64,000 nucleotides of DNA from positions 52,242,374 to 52,306,373 of the forward strand of contig NC_080082.1 of NCBI RefSeq assembly GCF_949987535.1, read 5' to 3'. The stretch is from Balaenoptera acutorostrata (Eukaryota; Chordata; Mammalia; Artiodactyla; Balaenopteridae). This document shows positions 45,601 through 55,929 of the stretch, piece after piece (position 1 is the stretch's first letter; each line of letters opens with the position of its first letter). The translations under genes and the position numbers were made by a program. The notes below the pieces were generated by a model. That model was given only the letters and a program-made list of their open reading frames with translations, was not told the DNA's origin and did no database searches.

Positions 45601-46470
45601 TTCTAGATTTCTGGTTTCTCTTGAAAAATCCCATGATCAGGCATCCACATGCCTGCAAGGCTCGGTTGCAGGAGCTGAGGCCCAGCTGCCTCTTTAGAGG
45701 ACGCCTCTGCTGTCCAGGTCACCGCAGCTTCACCTGGCCTCCATCTCCCTTAACTAGCCCGACCCTGGGGACTCTCCACTTTCCTGCCCCTTCTCTGCCA
45801 CCTCCCCTGTATGCCTCCCCGTGGTATCTTCAGGAATGCTCATGGGGAACCAGGAAGAGGGTGCGCTCTTGCTCCCCACCCCCACCTCTCCCCTCACCTG
45901 GTTCTCTCTTTCTCAGAGGCTATAGGCTCCCCTTCTTTTTTGCTCCATGAATCTGCTTCATGCTTCCCCGGCGGTGCCTCTCTGCCAGCTAACTCCATAC
46001 CTCTAGGCATGAGTTGTGAAATGCCTCCTACACGTGTACACGTGCACGCGCACACATGCTCACACAGGAGGCCTTCCACTTACTCAAAACACCAACACTC
46101 ACTGACTCACATGAGTCAGTCACATCACTCACAATGGCCATGTCCACTTCTACATTCCAAGGGAAAGTAATTGTTAGTCACCTTGAGTCAGATGCCCAGG
46201 CCGACCCAGCACTCTGCTGCCCTGAATAAAATCAGTTCTGTTGGCAGGAGAAAGGGGCACAGCTGCTGGGACAAGCAGCAGGTTCTGCCACAGGCCATGA
46301 TCTACTTTCCCCTTCCTTCCCCACTGAGCGTTTCATCTTCCAGAAGCTCAGGGTAGAGACAAAGGGAAGTGATCCTCCAGAGTACTTTATGTTGCCAGGC
46401 GGAAGAAGAATGAACTCCCTTCCCCAGAGGTCTGCAAGTCGGGATGCACTAAACACATCAGGTCAGGTAG
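45601..46470. other. unassigned sequence
   Basis: A pyrimidine-rich unique stretch with open frames but no domain. 46030-46060 carries a short alternating 'cacgtgcacgcgcaca' run. Confidence 0.4.
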
Positions 46471-46474
46471 AGGC

Positions 46475-46985
46475 TGTCTGTTCGCTCATTCATACACTAG
46501 TGAACGAGTGTCCTGGACACTATTCCAGGAGCTGGGGCTACATCAGTGAACAACACGGATAGCCCTGCCGTTCTGGAACTGATAATTTAGTGATGGAGAT
46601 AATCAGTAAATAGCAAACTAATTTCAAGTAGTGGTAACCTCTAAGGAAAAAGAAGAAAGCAGACTGACAGAGAAAGGCTCCTAGAGTGGTTTGGGAAGGC
46701 TTCATTAAAGAATGAATATCAAGTTAGGGAACCAGCCTGGTGAAGGACCGAGGAAGGATACCCACATATCCTGGATGGGGCCTGATATGTCAGAAGAACA
46801 GAAGGCCAGTGTGATGGGAGAGGCATATCCCTTAGTTGGGGCTGGGGAGAGGCATCAGGGAGACTGGCCAGTCCTGTGGGGCTCATGAGCCAGCAGAAGG
46901 AATTTGGATTTTATTCTAATGCAGTAAGAAGCCACTGGGGACATGTCAGCAAAGAAGCAATAGGAGCTGATCTGCCAGCTCTCAT
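46475..46985 (-). mobile_element. L2 LINE fragment
   Basis: 'cctggacactattccaggagctggggctacatcagtgaacaaca', 'gccgttctggaactgataatttagtg', 'gaatttggattttattctaatgcagtaagaagccactgg'. Confidence 0.8.
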
Positions 46986-47039
46986 CATAGTATCAATATT
47001 TATTAATCACACAGATTTCTAGAGACATTCCCTCCCCCA

Positions 47040-47750
47040 AATCCACCAGTGCTCATGGTGATTCCTCCATCTTTTTCACTTCCTTTCTGGCGGGGTGGCT
47101 GGTCAGGTGGACTACAAAACAAATGGACAACGGTGCAGCCTCTGTGTACAACCACCAGTAGACTGGACTCATGGGGGGCAGAGGAACATGTTCAGTGACA
47201 CCACAGGGAACAGTCAGCCAGATCCTGAAAGTGGGAAGCTCCACAGGACAAGTGACCTCATTCCTTCCATATGTAAATAGCATCAAGATGGGGGAGGGGG
47301 GATTGTAGAGTAGTGGGGACTTAAGAAATATATATGCCAAAGCAGAGTACAGATCTTGTTTGGATCCTGATTTGAACAAGTCACCTTTCAAAAGACATCT
47401 GTGAGACAATGCGGGGAAATGTAACGCAGTTGGGGTATTACATGACATTAAAGAATTCTTATTTATCTAGATGGGTACGATAAAGGTATCGTGGTTTTTA
47501 TTTTTATTTTTTGAAGGCCTTATATGCTAGAGATACAAGCTAAATTATTTATAGGTAAAATGGCCCGATGTCTGGGATTTATTCTAAAATATTCTGCCAA
47601 AAACAAAGTGGAGGAGTAGGGGAACAGATGAAACAGGAATGGCAAATAGTTAATAGTGTTGGAGCTGGTGGGGTGGCTTATCGTGTCCTTCTCTCTGCTT
47701 TTGGGTATGTTTGAAATTTTCCATAATAAAACGGTTTTTCTGTTTTTGTT
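47040..47750 (+). mobile_element. old L1 3' end
   Basis: 'acagatcttgtttggatcctgatttgaacaagtcacc', 'gtctgggatttattctaaaatattc' and the terminus 'gtatgtttgaaattttccataataaaacgg' are typical. It ends about 100 bases before the SIPA1L3 exon. Confidence 0.75.
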
Positions 47751-47847
47751 TGTTTGTTTTTAAATGAGTAAAGCTGTCAAAAACAAAAGGTCATTCTCTG
47801 GGAGCAGTAACATCATATCTCACCTTTGCCTTTTCTCCCTTTTCAGC

Positions 47848-47916
47848 ATGGCAGGGAAGGCGCCCCTGCAGCCTGCCAGCCCTCGTGCACACCTGCTGCT
47901 TGCTCTGCCCCGCTGA
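47848..47916 (+). promoter_or_regulatory. upstream ORF 1 in SIPA1L3 leader (22 codons)
   Basis: An ATG begins one base into the inferred exon and runs MAGKAPLQPASPRAHLLLAL and two more residues to a TGA at 47914-47916. It is in the same frame as the main coding sequence but is closed off by this stop. Its Kozak context depends on the preceding, unseen exon. Whether it is translated is unknown. Confidence 0.4.
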
Positions 47917-47986
47917 GCCACTCAGTCTGGAGGCCCCGGGACAGCGCCTGCCTCGTGAGGTTGTCCTGGCTCAGTTGTCCACAGCG

Positions 47987-48085
47987 ATGGTGGAGAACTG
48001 GACTGCACAGGCTCACAACCTTCCCGACAGGCTTCAGGGGCCAGAATCCTTCATCCTGGGACTGGTGGCCCTGAACAATGGCTGA
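47987..48085 (+). promoter_or_regulatory. upstream ORF 2 in SIPA1L3 leader (32 codons)
   Basis: The ATG at 47987 has G at -3 and G at +4, a strong Kozak context. It encodes a 32-residue peptide starting MVENWTAQAH and stops with TGA at 48083-48085, 68 bases before the SIPA1L3 start. It would be expected to reduce initiation at the main ATG, if the leader is retained as inferred. Confidence 0.45.
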
Positions 48086-48104
48086 GGGCCAGGGGACCCC
48101 ATAA
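48078..48104 (+). promoter_or_regulatory. upstream ORF 3 in SIPA1L3 leader (8 codons)
   Basis: The ATG at 48078 (A at -3, G at +4) encodes MAEGQGTP and stops at TAA 48102-48104. It overlaps the end of upstream ORF 2 in another frame and ends 49 bases before the main ATG. A ribosome terminating here could reinitiate, though the distance is short. Confidence 0.4.
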
Positions 48105-48153
48105 AGTTCTTCTGCAGCTTTCAGGGGCCAGTAGCACCCCAGTGCCCGGGAAT

Positions 48154-49675
48154 ATGACCACCTATCGGCCCATTCCCAATGATGCTGTGGACCTGGCGGT
48201 CAGCTGTGGGACCAGGGCAGCCGATGTCCTCCCCGGCCCGCACACAGGGGACTACGCTCCCATGGGATTCTGGGTCCAGAACGGCAGCATGCCCCAGCCT
48301 GTGGGTGAGAGCCCGGCCAGTGCCACCACCCGCCCCAGTCCCACCACCCCCGCGGTGCCCAAGATGGGCGTGCGGGCAAGAGTGGCCGACTGGCCACCCA
48401 AGCGGGAGGCCCTGAGAGAACAGAACAACCCCAGCCCCTCACAGGACACAGATGGCACAAAGGCCACAAAGGTGGCCCACTCCATGAGAAGCGTACAGAA
48501 CGGACAGCCCCCCGCCAGCACCCCGGCTTCCTCAGGGTCCAAAGCCTTGCACCGACTCTCCAGGAGAAGGTCTAAGGATGTGGAGTTCCAGGACGGGTGG
48601 CCCCGGTCCCCCGGCAGGGCCTTCCTCCCGCTGCGGCACCGCAGCAGCAGCGAGATCACCCTCAGCGAGTGCGACCTGGAGGACGCGGTGGAGCCCCGGG
48701 GCGCCCGGCACACGGGGGCACTGCCGCTCTTCCGCGAGTATGGGAGTACGTCCTCCATCGACGTGCAGGGCGTGCCCGAGCAGAGCTTCTTCGACATCCT
48801 CAATGAGTTCCGCAGCGAGCAGCCCGAGGCCCGGGGCGCCCCGAGCCTCACTGAGCTCCTGCGGGCCGATCCCGGCCCACACGTCGCGGGGGGCGGCGGT
48901 GGAGCCAAGGGGGACGCCCGCAACGGGCAGCCCGCCAAGGACGGCCTGCTGCCACTGCAGCCCATGAAGGAGAAGGAGAAGGCCCGGAAGAAGCCCGCGC
49001 GGGGCCTGGGTGGCGGGGACGCGGTGGACTCGTCCATCTTCCGGAAGCTGCGGAGCAGTAAAGCCGAGGGCGAAGCGTCCCGGTGCCCCGGGGAGGCCGA
49101 GGACGGCCGGAGCCCCCCGGAGGCCAGCAGGCCGTGGGTCTGCCAGAAGAGCTTTGCCCATTTCGACGTGCAGAGCATGCTGTTCGACCTCAACGAGGCG
49201 GCCGCCAACCGGGCGTCCACGGCCCAGCGGCGGAACACGACCACCGGGGCCTCGGCCGCCTCGGCCATGGCGTCCCTCACGGCGTCGCGGGCCCACAGCC
49301 TCGGCGGCCTGGACCCCGCCTTCACCAGCACGGAGGACTTGAACTGCAAGGAGAACCTGGAGCAGGACCTCGGCGACGACAACAGCAACGACCTGCTGCT
49401 CAGCTGCCCGCACTTCCGCAACGAGATGGGCGGTGAGTGCGAGCGCAACGTGAGCTTCTCCTGGGCGGCCGCGGGCTCCACGGGCGGCAGCGGTGGGAGC
49501 GGCGGAGAGGGCCGCCCGCCAGAGCCCGCCCTGAGCGCCTACCGCACCAACGCCAGCATCTCGGTGCTGGAGGTGCCCAAGGAACAGCAGAGGACGCAGA
49601 GTCGCCCGCGGCAGTACAACATCGAGCACGTGGACCTGGGCGCCCGCTACTACCAGGACTACTTCGTGGGCAAAG
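48154..49675 (+). CDS. SIPA1L3: SIPA1L3 coding exon 1, residues 1-507 (N-terminal region)
   Basis: SIPA1L3 is a RapGAP of the SPA-1/SIPA1 family that switches off Rap GTPases. It acts at cell junctions and the cytoskeleton in epithelial polarity, and human mutations are linked to congenital cataract (established knowledge). Recognition rests on the start MTTYRPIPND and on conserved blocks such as GDYAP at residues 32-36, the Ser/basic stretch near 136-141 (SRRRSK), RHRSSSEITL at 161-170, SFFDILNEFR at 211-220 and ARYYQDYFVGK at 497-507. The region looks disordered; the RRRS and RHRS sites fit basophilic kinase or 14-3-3 motifs (inference). The ATG has A at -3. A GTG codon four codons upstream is open in frame but is not a plausible start in a mammal. 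The exon ends in phase 1 at AAAG|gtgagg; read-through would stop at 49716. A Gly/Ser run at residues 441-451 may be lineage-specific. Confidence 0.95.
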
Positions 49676-49690
49676 GTGAGGTGGGGGCGG
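48540..49690. promoter_or_regulatory. intragenic CpG-rich island over the SIPA1L3 coding exon
   Basis: By eye, CG dinucleotides are dense throughout this stretch (for example around 48630-48730, 48880-48930 and 49190-49320) and almost absent in the flanking introns. GC content is very high. It coincides with protein-coding sequence, so coding constraint plus low methylation, or an internal or alternative promoter, could explain it. Long antisense open frames here are a by-product of the composition. Confidence 0.6.
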
Positions 49691-49879
49691 ACAGGCGGGC
49701 AGCACCTGGTCTGTGAGATTGTCACTGCTCATTCATTCGCTGTCTGCCAGGCCCTGCCCTGGGCACCGAGGATGCAGAAAGACGCAAGACCTCCCTCAGA
49801 GAGGGGCCGTGAGGATGCAGGGAGTCCAGCCTCATGACACATGGGTAGCACTTCAAAACCCTGAGCTACATGAAACAGT

Positions 49880-50630
49880 AGATATGCATTAACTTAGCAA
49901 ATATGTACTTGGGTCAGCTATGTGCCAGGGCACTTTATAGAGCTGGGGGATACAGTATTGACCAGCTTGAAACGAAAACCTTGTCTTCCTAATGTCTTAG
50001 TGGGGTAAGACAAACAATAAAACTAGATAGATACATAAACTGTCTAAGGTATGGTGGGTGGTGAGTGCGGTGGAGAAAAGTAAAGCAGGGAAGAGGGAAA
50101 CAGTGTCAGTGCCGGGGGTTGCGTTTTCAGTAGGGAATGGTCAGGGAGGGCCTCCTAGGTGGGTGCCCTTTGAGTGCTGAGGTGAAGGAGGTGAGGGAGG
50201 GAGCCTTGTGGAGATCGAGGACAGTGTTCCTGACACAGGAAACAAGTACAGTAGTCCTGGAACACAGGAGGAATAGGACGGAGGCCAGTGTTGCTGGGAC
50301 AGAGTGACTGAGGGAGAGTGGAAGGAGCTGAGACAGGTGACAGGGGCAGATCATGTGGGACTCTGTGAGCCACAGTGAGGACTCTCACTTTTACCCTGAG
50401 TGAGATGGGGCCGCAGGAAAGTTCTGAGCAGGAGAGGGCCTTGATCTGACTCAGGTATTCTCAGCTTCCCTCTAGGGAACAGGCTGTGGGGACAGGGGGA
50501 GCTGGGAGACCAAGGAGGAGGCTGCTGCAGTGGTCCAGGCAGGAGATGATGATGGGCAGGTCTAGGGGAGCCTAGGAGGGGGGAAGAAGCTGGCAGGTTC
50601 TGGATTCCCTTTGACGGCGGAGCTGTTGAT
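49880..50630 (-). mobile_element. L2 LINE fragment (long)
   Basis: 'ttagcaaatatgtacttgggtcagctatgtgccaggg', 'ggtcagggagggcctcctaggtggg', 'catgtgggactctgtgagccacagtgagga' and 'tgctgcagtggtccaggcaggagatgatgatgg' follow reversed L2. Confidence 0.82.
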
Positions 50631-50949
50631 GTTTGGAGGGTGTTAACACAGGCATCACACATGATTAAGTTCATTGGTGCTGATGAGGCAATCCTAGGAG
50701 GCAGCAGAGCATAGTGCAGAGACCACAAACCCAGGCAGCCTCAGGGACCAGGCAGGAGACAATAGAGGGAAGCAAACCAGGCAGGGGCTGCACAAAGGGC
50801 AGCTCCTGCTCAGCTCCAGCTCACTGTTGTCATCAGGAAGTAGAGACAAACCCAGTGTTGGCAGCCTTTCCAATTTTTCTAGATTCTCCTGAAATTCAGA
50901 CATTTTTAATATGGATTCTCCTATATCAATTCAGAATTGAATTGATATA

Positions 50950-51330
50950 GTAACAGCCTTAAACAACATAGAAGTTTATTTCTCTCACATAAAAAAGTCC
51001 GGAGATGTGCAGCCCAGGACTGGTATGGTTACTCCTCAGAAACAGTGGAATGCCAGCCTCTGAGTGCATGGCCTCTGAGCCCTCAGGGTGGTCTCCTGGT
51101 CCAAGATGGCTGCTGGAGTTCCAGCCATCACATCCATGTTTCCAGGCAAAGAAAAGGAGGAAAGGATTCGGGCGAAATGTCAAGTCAGCACCCCTACCTT
51201 TTTTTTCCCAAGTCAGCCCCTTTTAAAGAACATTCTCAGAAGTCCCAGCCAACTGCTTCTGGTTATTGGCCACACCTGTCTGCAAGGCAGGCTGGGAAAT
51301 GTTAGTTTTTAGGTAGACATAGCCCCTCTC
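50950..51330 (+). mobile_element. copy of the unassigned 'agtaacagaaaaccc' repeat
   Basis: 'agtaacagccttaaacaacatagaagtttatttctctcac' and 'tggtccaagatggctgctggagttccagcc'. Confidence 0.55.
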
Positions 51331-51494
51331 TTTTCTTCCTCCAAGAACAGAGGGTTTCTCTTAAAATGAAAGAAGGGAAGAATAGGTAATGGATAGGCAG
51401 CCAGTACTCCACAGCAACTAGTTAAAAAATTTTTTTAAAGCAGTATCCTAGTCAAATACAACAAATGTCAAGTAGATCGTCCAGAGTACAGTCT

Positions 51495-51640
51495 CTGGAG
51501 GTCCACCAGTGTTGGAGTCCGACAGCCCTGGGTTTGGGATGTCTTTTTCATAGCTTATTAGCTACGTGACACATTTTACCCCTTGGACTCTGTGTCCTCA
51601 TGTGAGGAGCAGAGATGATTGTAGCAGCATCGCATGCCCA
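51495..51640 (+). mobile_element. MIR SINE
   Basis: 'ctctggaggtccaccagtgttggagtccgacagccctgggtttggg' and 'tattagctacgtgacacattttaccccttgg'. Confidence 0.65.
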
Positions 51641-51649
51641 GAAACAAAA

Positions 51650-51990
51650 TGACACAGAGACTGAAAATTAAGGGATGAAAAAAGAAGTTCAGACAGTCAC
51701 TAACCAAGAGAAAACTGGTGGGGTGACATCAGTATCACACAAAATAGATTTCAAGGCTAAAAGCATTTGTTAGAAGAACCAAAAGGGCCATTTCTTATTG
51801 ACTTCTTAAAAATTTACCAAGAAACTGTAATAGTTGTGAACCTTTGTATACCTGGCAACCTGTTTGAGGGGTATATAAATAAAAAACTAATACAGCGACA
51901 GGGAGACATGAACAAATCCACAACCCATGGGAGAAGTTGACAGGGTCGCTCTTTGAAATTGACAAATCTAGTAGCCAGAAAGTAAGGCTG
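51650..51990 (+). mobile_element. decayed L1 ORF2 fragment
   Basis: 'aaagaagttcagacagtcactaaccaagagaaaactggtggggtgacatcagtatcacacaaaatagatttcaag' matches mid-ORF2 text of old L1 elements. Stops interrupt it. Confidence 0.65.
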
Positions 51991-52199
51991 AGAGGATTTG
52001 AAACCTGGTTTTGCATTTATATTATATTAATTTTCTACCTAACCAACAGAGAACACGTTCTTTTCAACTTGCACGTAGGAATACCTACACGGAAGGATTG
52101 TGGTAAGGATCAAATAAGACTGTACATCAAAACAGTTCTTCATCAGGCAGATAGTGAGTACTTATCATGGAGCATTGAAAAGAAGCTGTTTTCTTTCAA

Positions 52200-52889
52200 A
52201 AAATGATGTCTTTGTAGCCCTGGAAACTCGTAAATAAGTTAGTCATTGGTTAGTGTTTATTGATTGCCTATTCTATGCTAAGACCGCAAGGTACTGCTTA
52301 TGCATTGGCGGAAAACAAAACAAAACAGATCCTGCAGCTGTTTCAGGAATGAACTGATATCTGTGGAGCACACTTATTCTGTTCTCTGACCAGCTGGGGA
52401 GATGGTTTAACCCACTGCAGGTGCTGTTCTGATTGGGACCATTAATTAACACACATTTGAGCCTTAGGTAAGCCTTTGATTCACCAAGAGCATCTCATGA
52501 GAATAGGAACCATCATTTAAATATTGAGAGCACTGGGGTGGGAAGGAATTTCTGGCAGTGCGTAGCTGCTGACTTCATGGACTTAAGACAGACTGCTGGT
52601 GGGCAACCACCACAAGCAGGAGATACTTGGGTTATATATCAGTTAGAACTGTTTGCCTGGAAGAGTTATAAGACAGCAGCATGTTTTTTTAAAAAGGGGA
52701 GACAGCTGTCATTTTGGGGAGAGAACAGGAGACTTCCTCCGTGACTTGTTAAAGACTCTGTCACCATAAGGAAAAACAGAGTAGTGTTTAAGTTTTCTAC
52801 GTCTATAGAAATATGGTTAGATAAAGGTGACGCTTGGGGACTGGAATCATGGTCCTTTTCTGTGACAAACATCATGCCCTGGGGGTAGT
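52200..52889. other. unassigned sequence
   Basis: Nothing nameable; no gene. Confidence 0.4.
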
Positions 52890-53090
52890 ACTAGCCAACA
52901 CATCTCATGTGCTTACTCTGTGCCCGGCCCCGTGCTGAGTGCGCCATGCTTATTAAGCTATTTAGTCCTTACAACCCGCTGAGAGGGGGGGAATCCATCC
53001 TTCCTGATACCATCGTACTGATGAGAATGCCATCAAGCGACTTGGGCCACCCATCTAATGAGTCCAGGGCCCGGATTTCAGCCGGGCAGA
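52890..53090 (-). mobile_element. MIR SINE
   Basis: 'catctcatgtgcttactctgtgcccggccccgtgctgagtg', 'gtactgatgagaatgcc', 'cccggatttcagccgg'. Confidence 0.65.
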
Positions 53091-53174
53091 AGCCTCTCTA
53101 GACTAGAGTCTAACCACTTCACGAGGGCTAATTGGCAGCTAAGCTGCTGAACATCTGCAAATATGGGATAATCA

Positions 53175-53370
53175 CAGCGAAGCTAGGTTTATAACATGGC
53201 ACGCACTGCACTAAGCGTTTTTTGTTCGTAGCCTCATTTCACTCTCACATCGGCTCTATGAATCATGGGTAGCATGAGGGGCCCCCATTTCCCAGATGAG
53301 AGCACTGAGACTCAGGAAATTTCTGTGACTGGCAAGGGGGTATAGTAAGGTGGGCTTTAACCTCTTACGG
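53175..53370 (-). mobile_element. MIR SINE upstream of coding exon 2
   Basis: 'actaagcgttttttgttcgtagcctcatttcactctcac' and 'atttcccagatgagagcactgagactcagg'. Confidence 0.7.
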
Positions 53371-53558
53371 TCTCTCCATTGAGTGTGGACGTGACCAGCC
53401 GTGAGGTTTGTGTGACCAGGATCCCAAGAGCCTGCACAAGAGCTCTGCACGGGTTGCACAAGAGCCTTCCCCGGCTGTCCTCTCAGCAGGCCTGCCGTGG
53501 GCCGTCACCCCTCCTTCCCAGAGAGCTGACTCTGAGCTCACCTGCTCTTCCCTGTCAG

Positions 53559-53689
53559 AGCATGCCAATTACTTTGGCGTGGACGAGAAGCTGGGACCAG
53601 TGGCCGTGAGCATCAAGCGGGAGAAGCTGGAGGACCACAAGGACCACGGGCCTCAGTACCAGTACAGGATCATCTTCCGGACCCGCGAG
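53559..53689 (+). CDS. SIPA1L3: SIPA1L3 coding exon 2, residues 508-551
   Basis: The exon is 131 bases. It follows 'cttccctgtcag' and ends at CGCGAG|gtaggt. Its first two bases complete Glu508, whose first base ends the previous exon, and it closes on a codon boundary. It encodes [20 protein letters not shown] and then [20 protein letters not shown], a block strongly conserved in SIPA1-family proteins just before the RapGAP domain. In the family this part packs near the start of the GAP fold (known of the family, not seen here). MIR copies lie just upstream (53175-53370) and just downstream (53710-53940). Confidence 0.95.
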
Positions 53690-53709
53690 GTAGGTCCCAT
53701 CGCTATTGT

Positions 53710-53940
53710 TATTATTACATAAATCACAGCCACTCACATCTATGAGCCCTTACTCTGTGCCAGGTTCTGTGGGCAAGTGCTTCCCCTGTTTAAACTCGTA
53801 ATCCTTCCAACAGCCTCAGGAGAGCAATCCTGTCAGTCTCCCCATTTTACAGAAGGGAAGACTGAGACTCAGAAACATGTCTGAAATCAGTGACTAAGTG
53901 GCCAGGATTGGAATCCAGTGTGTCTGACTGCAGAGCCCAA
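53710..53940 (-). mobile_element. MIR SINE downstream of coding exon 2
   Basis: 'tgagcccttactctgtgccaggttctgtgggc', 'gtctccccattttacagaagggaagactgagactc', 'gattggaatccagtgtgtctgac'. Confidence 0.82.
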
Positions 53941-54259
53941 GAGTCTGACATTTGCAAAAGATTAACTGTGATGAGCATAAAAACTAAAGGGAGAGATATA
54001 GGGGATTCTTTCAGGATTGTGAGATGCCCTGCAGAGTGGAAAGGAGAATTAAGGCAGCAAGTCTCGGGCAGGGCAGGAATTGGGGAATCTCAGCAGCAGG
54101 CACTGCTGTTGATGTTGATCAGCTCAAAACACTCCCAGCTTGCCTACTTTCATTCAGAATAGAGGATCCCATTGTCCTGGCTTGGTCAGAGGTCTTCCCT
54201 TGGAATAAATGCCAGCTGTGGCTAGGGAACAAGGCATGTTGGGGGCACCCTGCTCGATT

Positions 54260-54660
54260 AGGACTCTTAAGTTGTAAGTGGCAGAAATCTACTTCTATCT
54301 GGTTTAAGCCAGAAATAGAATTCATTGGTTCATGTAACTGCAAATCCAGGGGTAGGAATGGCTTCAGGCATAGCTGGACCCAGGCACTCAAATGATGTCA
54401 CCAGAACTCTGCCTCCTTATCTCTCCCGCTCAGCTGGCTCTGCTACTTTTTGCATTGTGAATGTCATCCTCTTCTGCTACCAACAGGCTCTCTCCATGTC
54501 ATGGGAAAATGGGGACCGGCTGCTCAAATCTTTTCCATCTTTATACTTTCTTCTCCACGTTCTTATCTGCTGAATCTCTGGGAAGGACTCTGATTGGCTC
54601 TGCTTGGATCACAAGCCTGGGCCAGTCACTGTTGTCAGGGATGATAGAGGACTCTGTCTA
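54260..54660 (+). mobile_element. copy of the unassigned 'agtaacagaaaaccc' repeat
   Basis: 'ttaagttgtaagtggcagaaatctacttctatctggtttaagcc', 'ggcttcaggcatagctggacccaggcactcaaatgatgtcaccagaactctg' and 'gattggctctgcttggatcacaagcc'. This is the best preserved copy. Confidence 0.65.
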
Positions 54661-55299
54661 GATCTAGGACATGTGCTCCACCCTGGGTCCAGGGGCCGGG
54701 CCGGGCACTGTGATTGACAGTTCTGTCAGAGCCACCCACAGGTGGTGGTAGGGGGGCAGTTCCTCAGCAAAAGGTGGGGAGCTAGGCCAGTAGAAATGAT
54801 AGAGACTTCCAAAAAACCTCAAAGGAAGACCTTTTCATAAAAGGAGCAATCATCAGCTGGGCAGGCCCCCAAAATGGATCTCCCTCACCCCTGCATTACG
54901 CCATGCCCCTTGGGGCTGGCCTTTTGCGCAGACATGGGAACCCAACAGGCAGGCACTGCCAGGGAGTTTGGATGTGGGGCGGGCCGATCCTGGACCTCAT
55001 CCAGACCGGCAGATGCTGCACCGAGGGCCGTAGCCACATCCCCTCGCGAAGACCTTCCCGCCGAGGGGGAATGAGATGACACAGATGGCAGCGTAGGGGA
55101 GGCAGCCCCAAAAACTTTGTGCCCCAGATCACAGGTGGTCACCGGCCCCTGAGTCTCCCCAGCACCCTCCTCCTTCCCTCTCCTCACCTTTCTGGCTAGA
55201 TGAGCACCAGGGCAGAATGTGAGGTGACAGCTCACACTGTATCCAAGTGTTGTATGACATGTGGGGAGCTGCCAGGTGAAATGACAACGGCAGTCATAT

Positions 55300-55480
55300 A
55301 CTAATCAATAATATTACAGCTGCTGTCATACTGCAGATTTACTCAACACTGTGTGTCAGGCATTTTCTACACCGATTATGTATATTCACTCACTTAAACG
55401 TCGTGACAGTTCTATGATGAAGGCACTATAGTCCTCATTTACAAATGATGAAACAGGCGTAGAAAGGTTACGGGACCTCA
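55300..55480 (-). mobile_element. MIR SINE
   Basis: 'tactcaacactgtgtgtcaggcattttctacaccg', 'tgaaacaggcgtagaaaggtta'. Confidence 0.7.
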
Positions 55481-55621
55481 GTGAGTGACGGGACAAAGTG
55501 TCGGCCCATGCTCCGGCCAGCGCTCGGCCGCCTCTGGGATTCCACTGACTTGGCTCAGACTGCATATCAGACCCATTCTAGAGTTATGAACTCAACTTAA
55601 TGCCAGCATTTTATGTTATTG

Positions 55622-55646
55622 GTGTTGTTGTTGTTGTTGTTGTTTT
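55622..55646. repeat. (GTT)n microsatellite
   Basis: About eight 'gtt' units followed by 'ttaaat'. Confidence 0.9.
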
Positions 55647-55929
55647 AAATGAAAACAAAATGTGTAGAATGATTTTTTTTTTTTTAATACCAGACTTTGT
55701 GGTAGGTACTGAGAGTCGTGAGACTCTAGTGTGGAGATGCTAGGTCAGGGGATAATGTTTTGCTGTGGTTCCTATTCAGTAGGTTGGAAACTGGCTTGGT
55801 GCCATTCCTGGCTCGTTCCTGCCTCCGTTCACTTCCCACCCCCCGGCGCCCACAGACTAGCCTCTGATCCACCCCAGGCTGGGCACAGGGCCTTCGCAGC
55901 TCAGGGGCACAGGCCTGGGGTTCATCCAC

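Larger units (their letters stand above)
47847..48153 (+). other. SIPA1L3: SIPA1L3 5' leader, start of the first coding exon
   Basis: A pyrimidine-rich run ending in an AG at 47845-47846 is a strong splice acceptor, so the exon most likely opens at 47847. The leader runs 307 bases to the ATG at 48154 and holds three short upstream ORFs, listed separately. A second possible acceptor lies inside it: 'ttcttctgcagctttcag', ending at 48124. If that one is used, the leader in this exon would be only about 29 bases and the upstream ORFs would be intronic. Upstream non-coding exons were not identified in the window. The exon start is inferred from splice signals only, since no transcript was available. 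Confidence 0.6.
49676..53558 (+). other. SIPA1L3: SIPA1L3 intron between coding exons 1 and 2
   Basis: The intron starts gtgagg and ends cctgtcag. It holds a long L2 fragment, a sense copy of an unassigned repeat, MIR copies and a decayed L1 ORF2 piece, listed separately. 52200-52890 has no repeat or gene I can name. No exon-like conserved frame was seen inside. Confidence 0.9.

Noticed and set aside
47848..47916. In-frame ATG at 47848 considered as an N-terminal extension of SIPA1L3
   Set aside because: A TGA at 47914 closes the frame before the main ATG, so it can only be a separate upstream ORF.
48142..48153. GTG four codons upstream of the SIPA1L3 ATG as the start
   Set aside because: Mammalian initiation at GTG is very rare. 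The ATG at 48154 has A at -3 and matches the known family start MTTYRPIP.
48252..49725. Two long open frames (about 400 codons each) on the - strand over the SIPA1L3 exon
   Set aside because: They are shadows of GC-rich coding sequence. Their translations are low-complexity Arg/Gly/Pro-rich text, and the + strand frame is a known protein.
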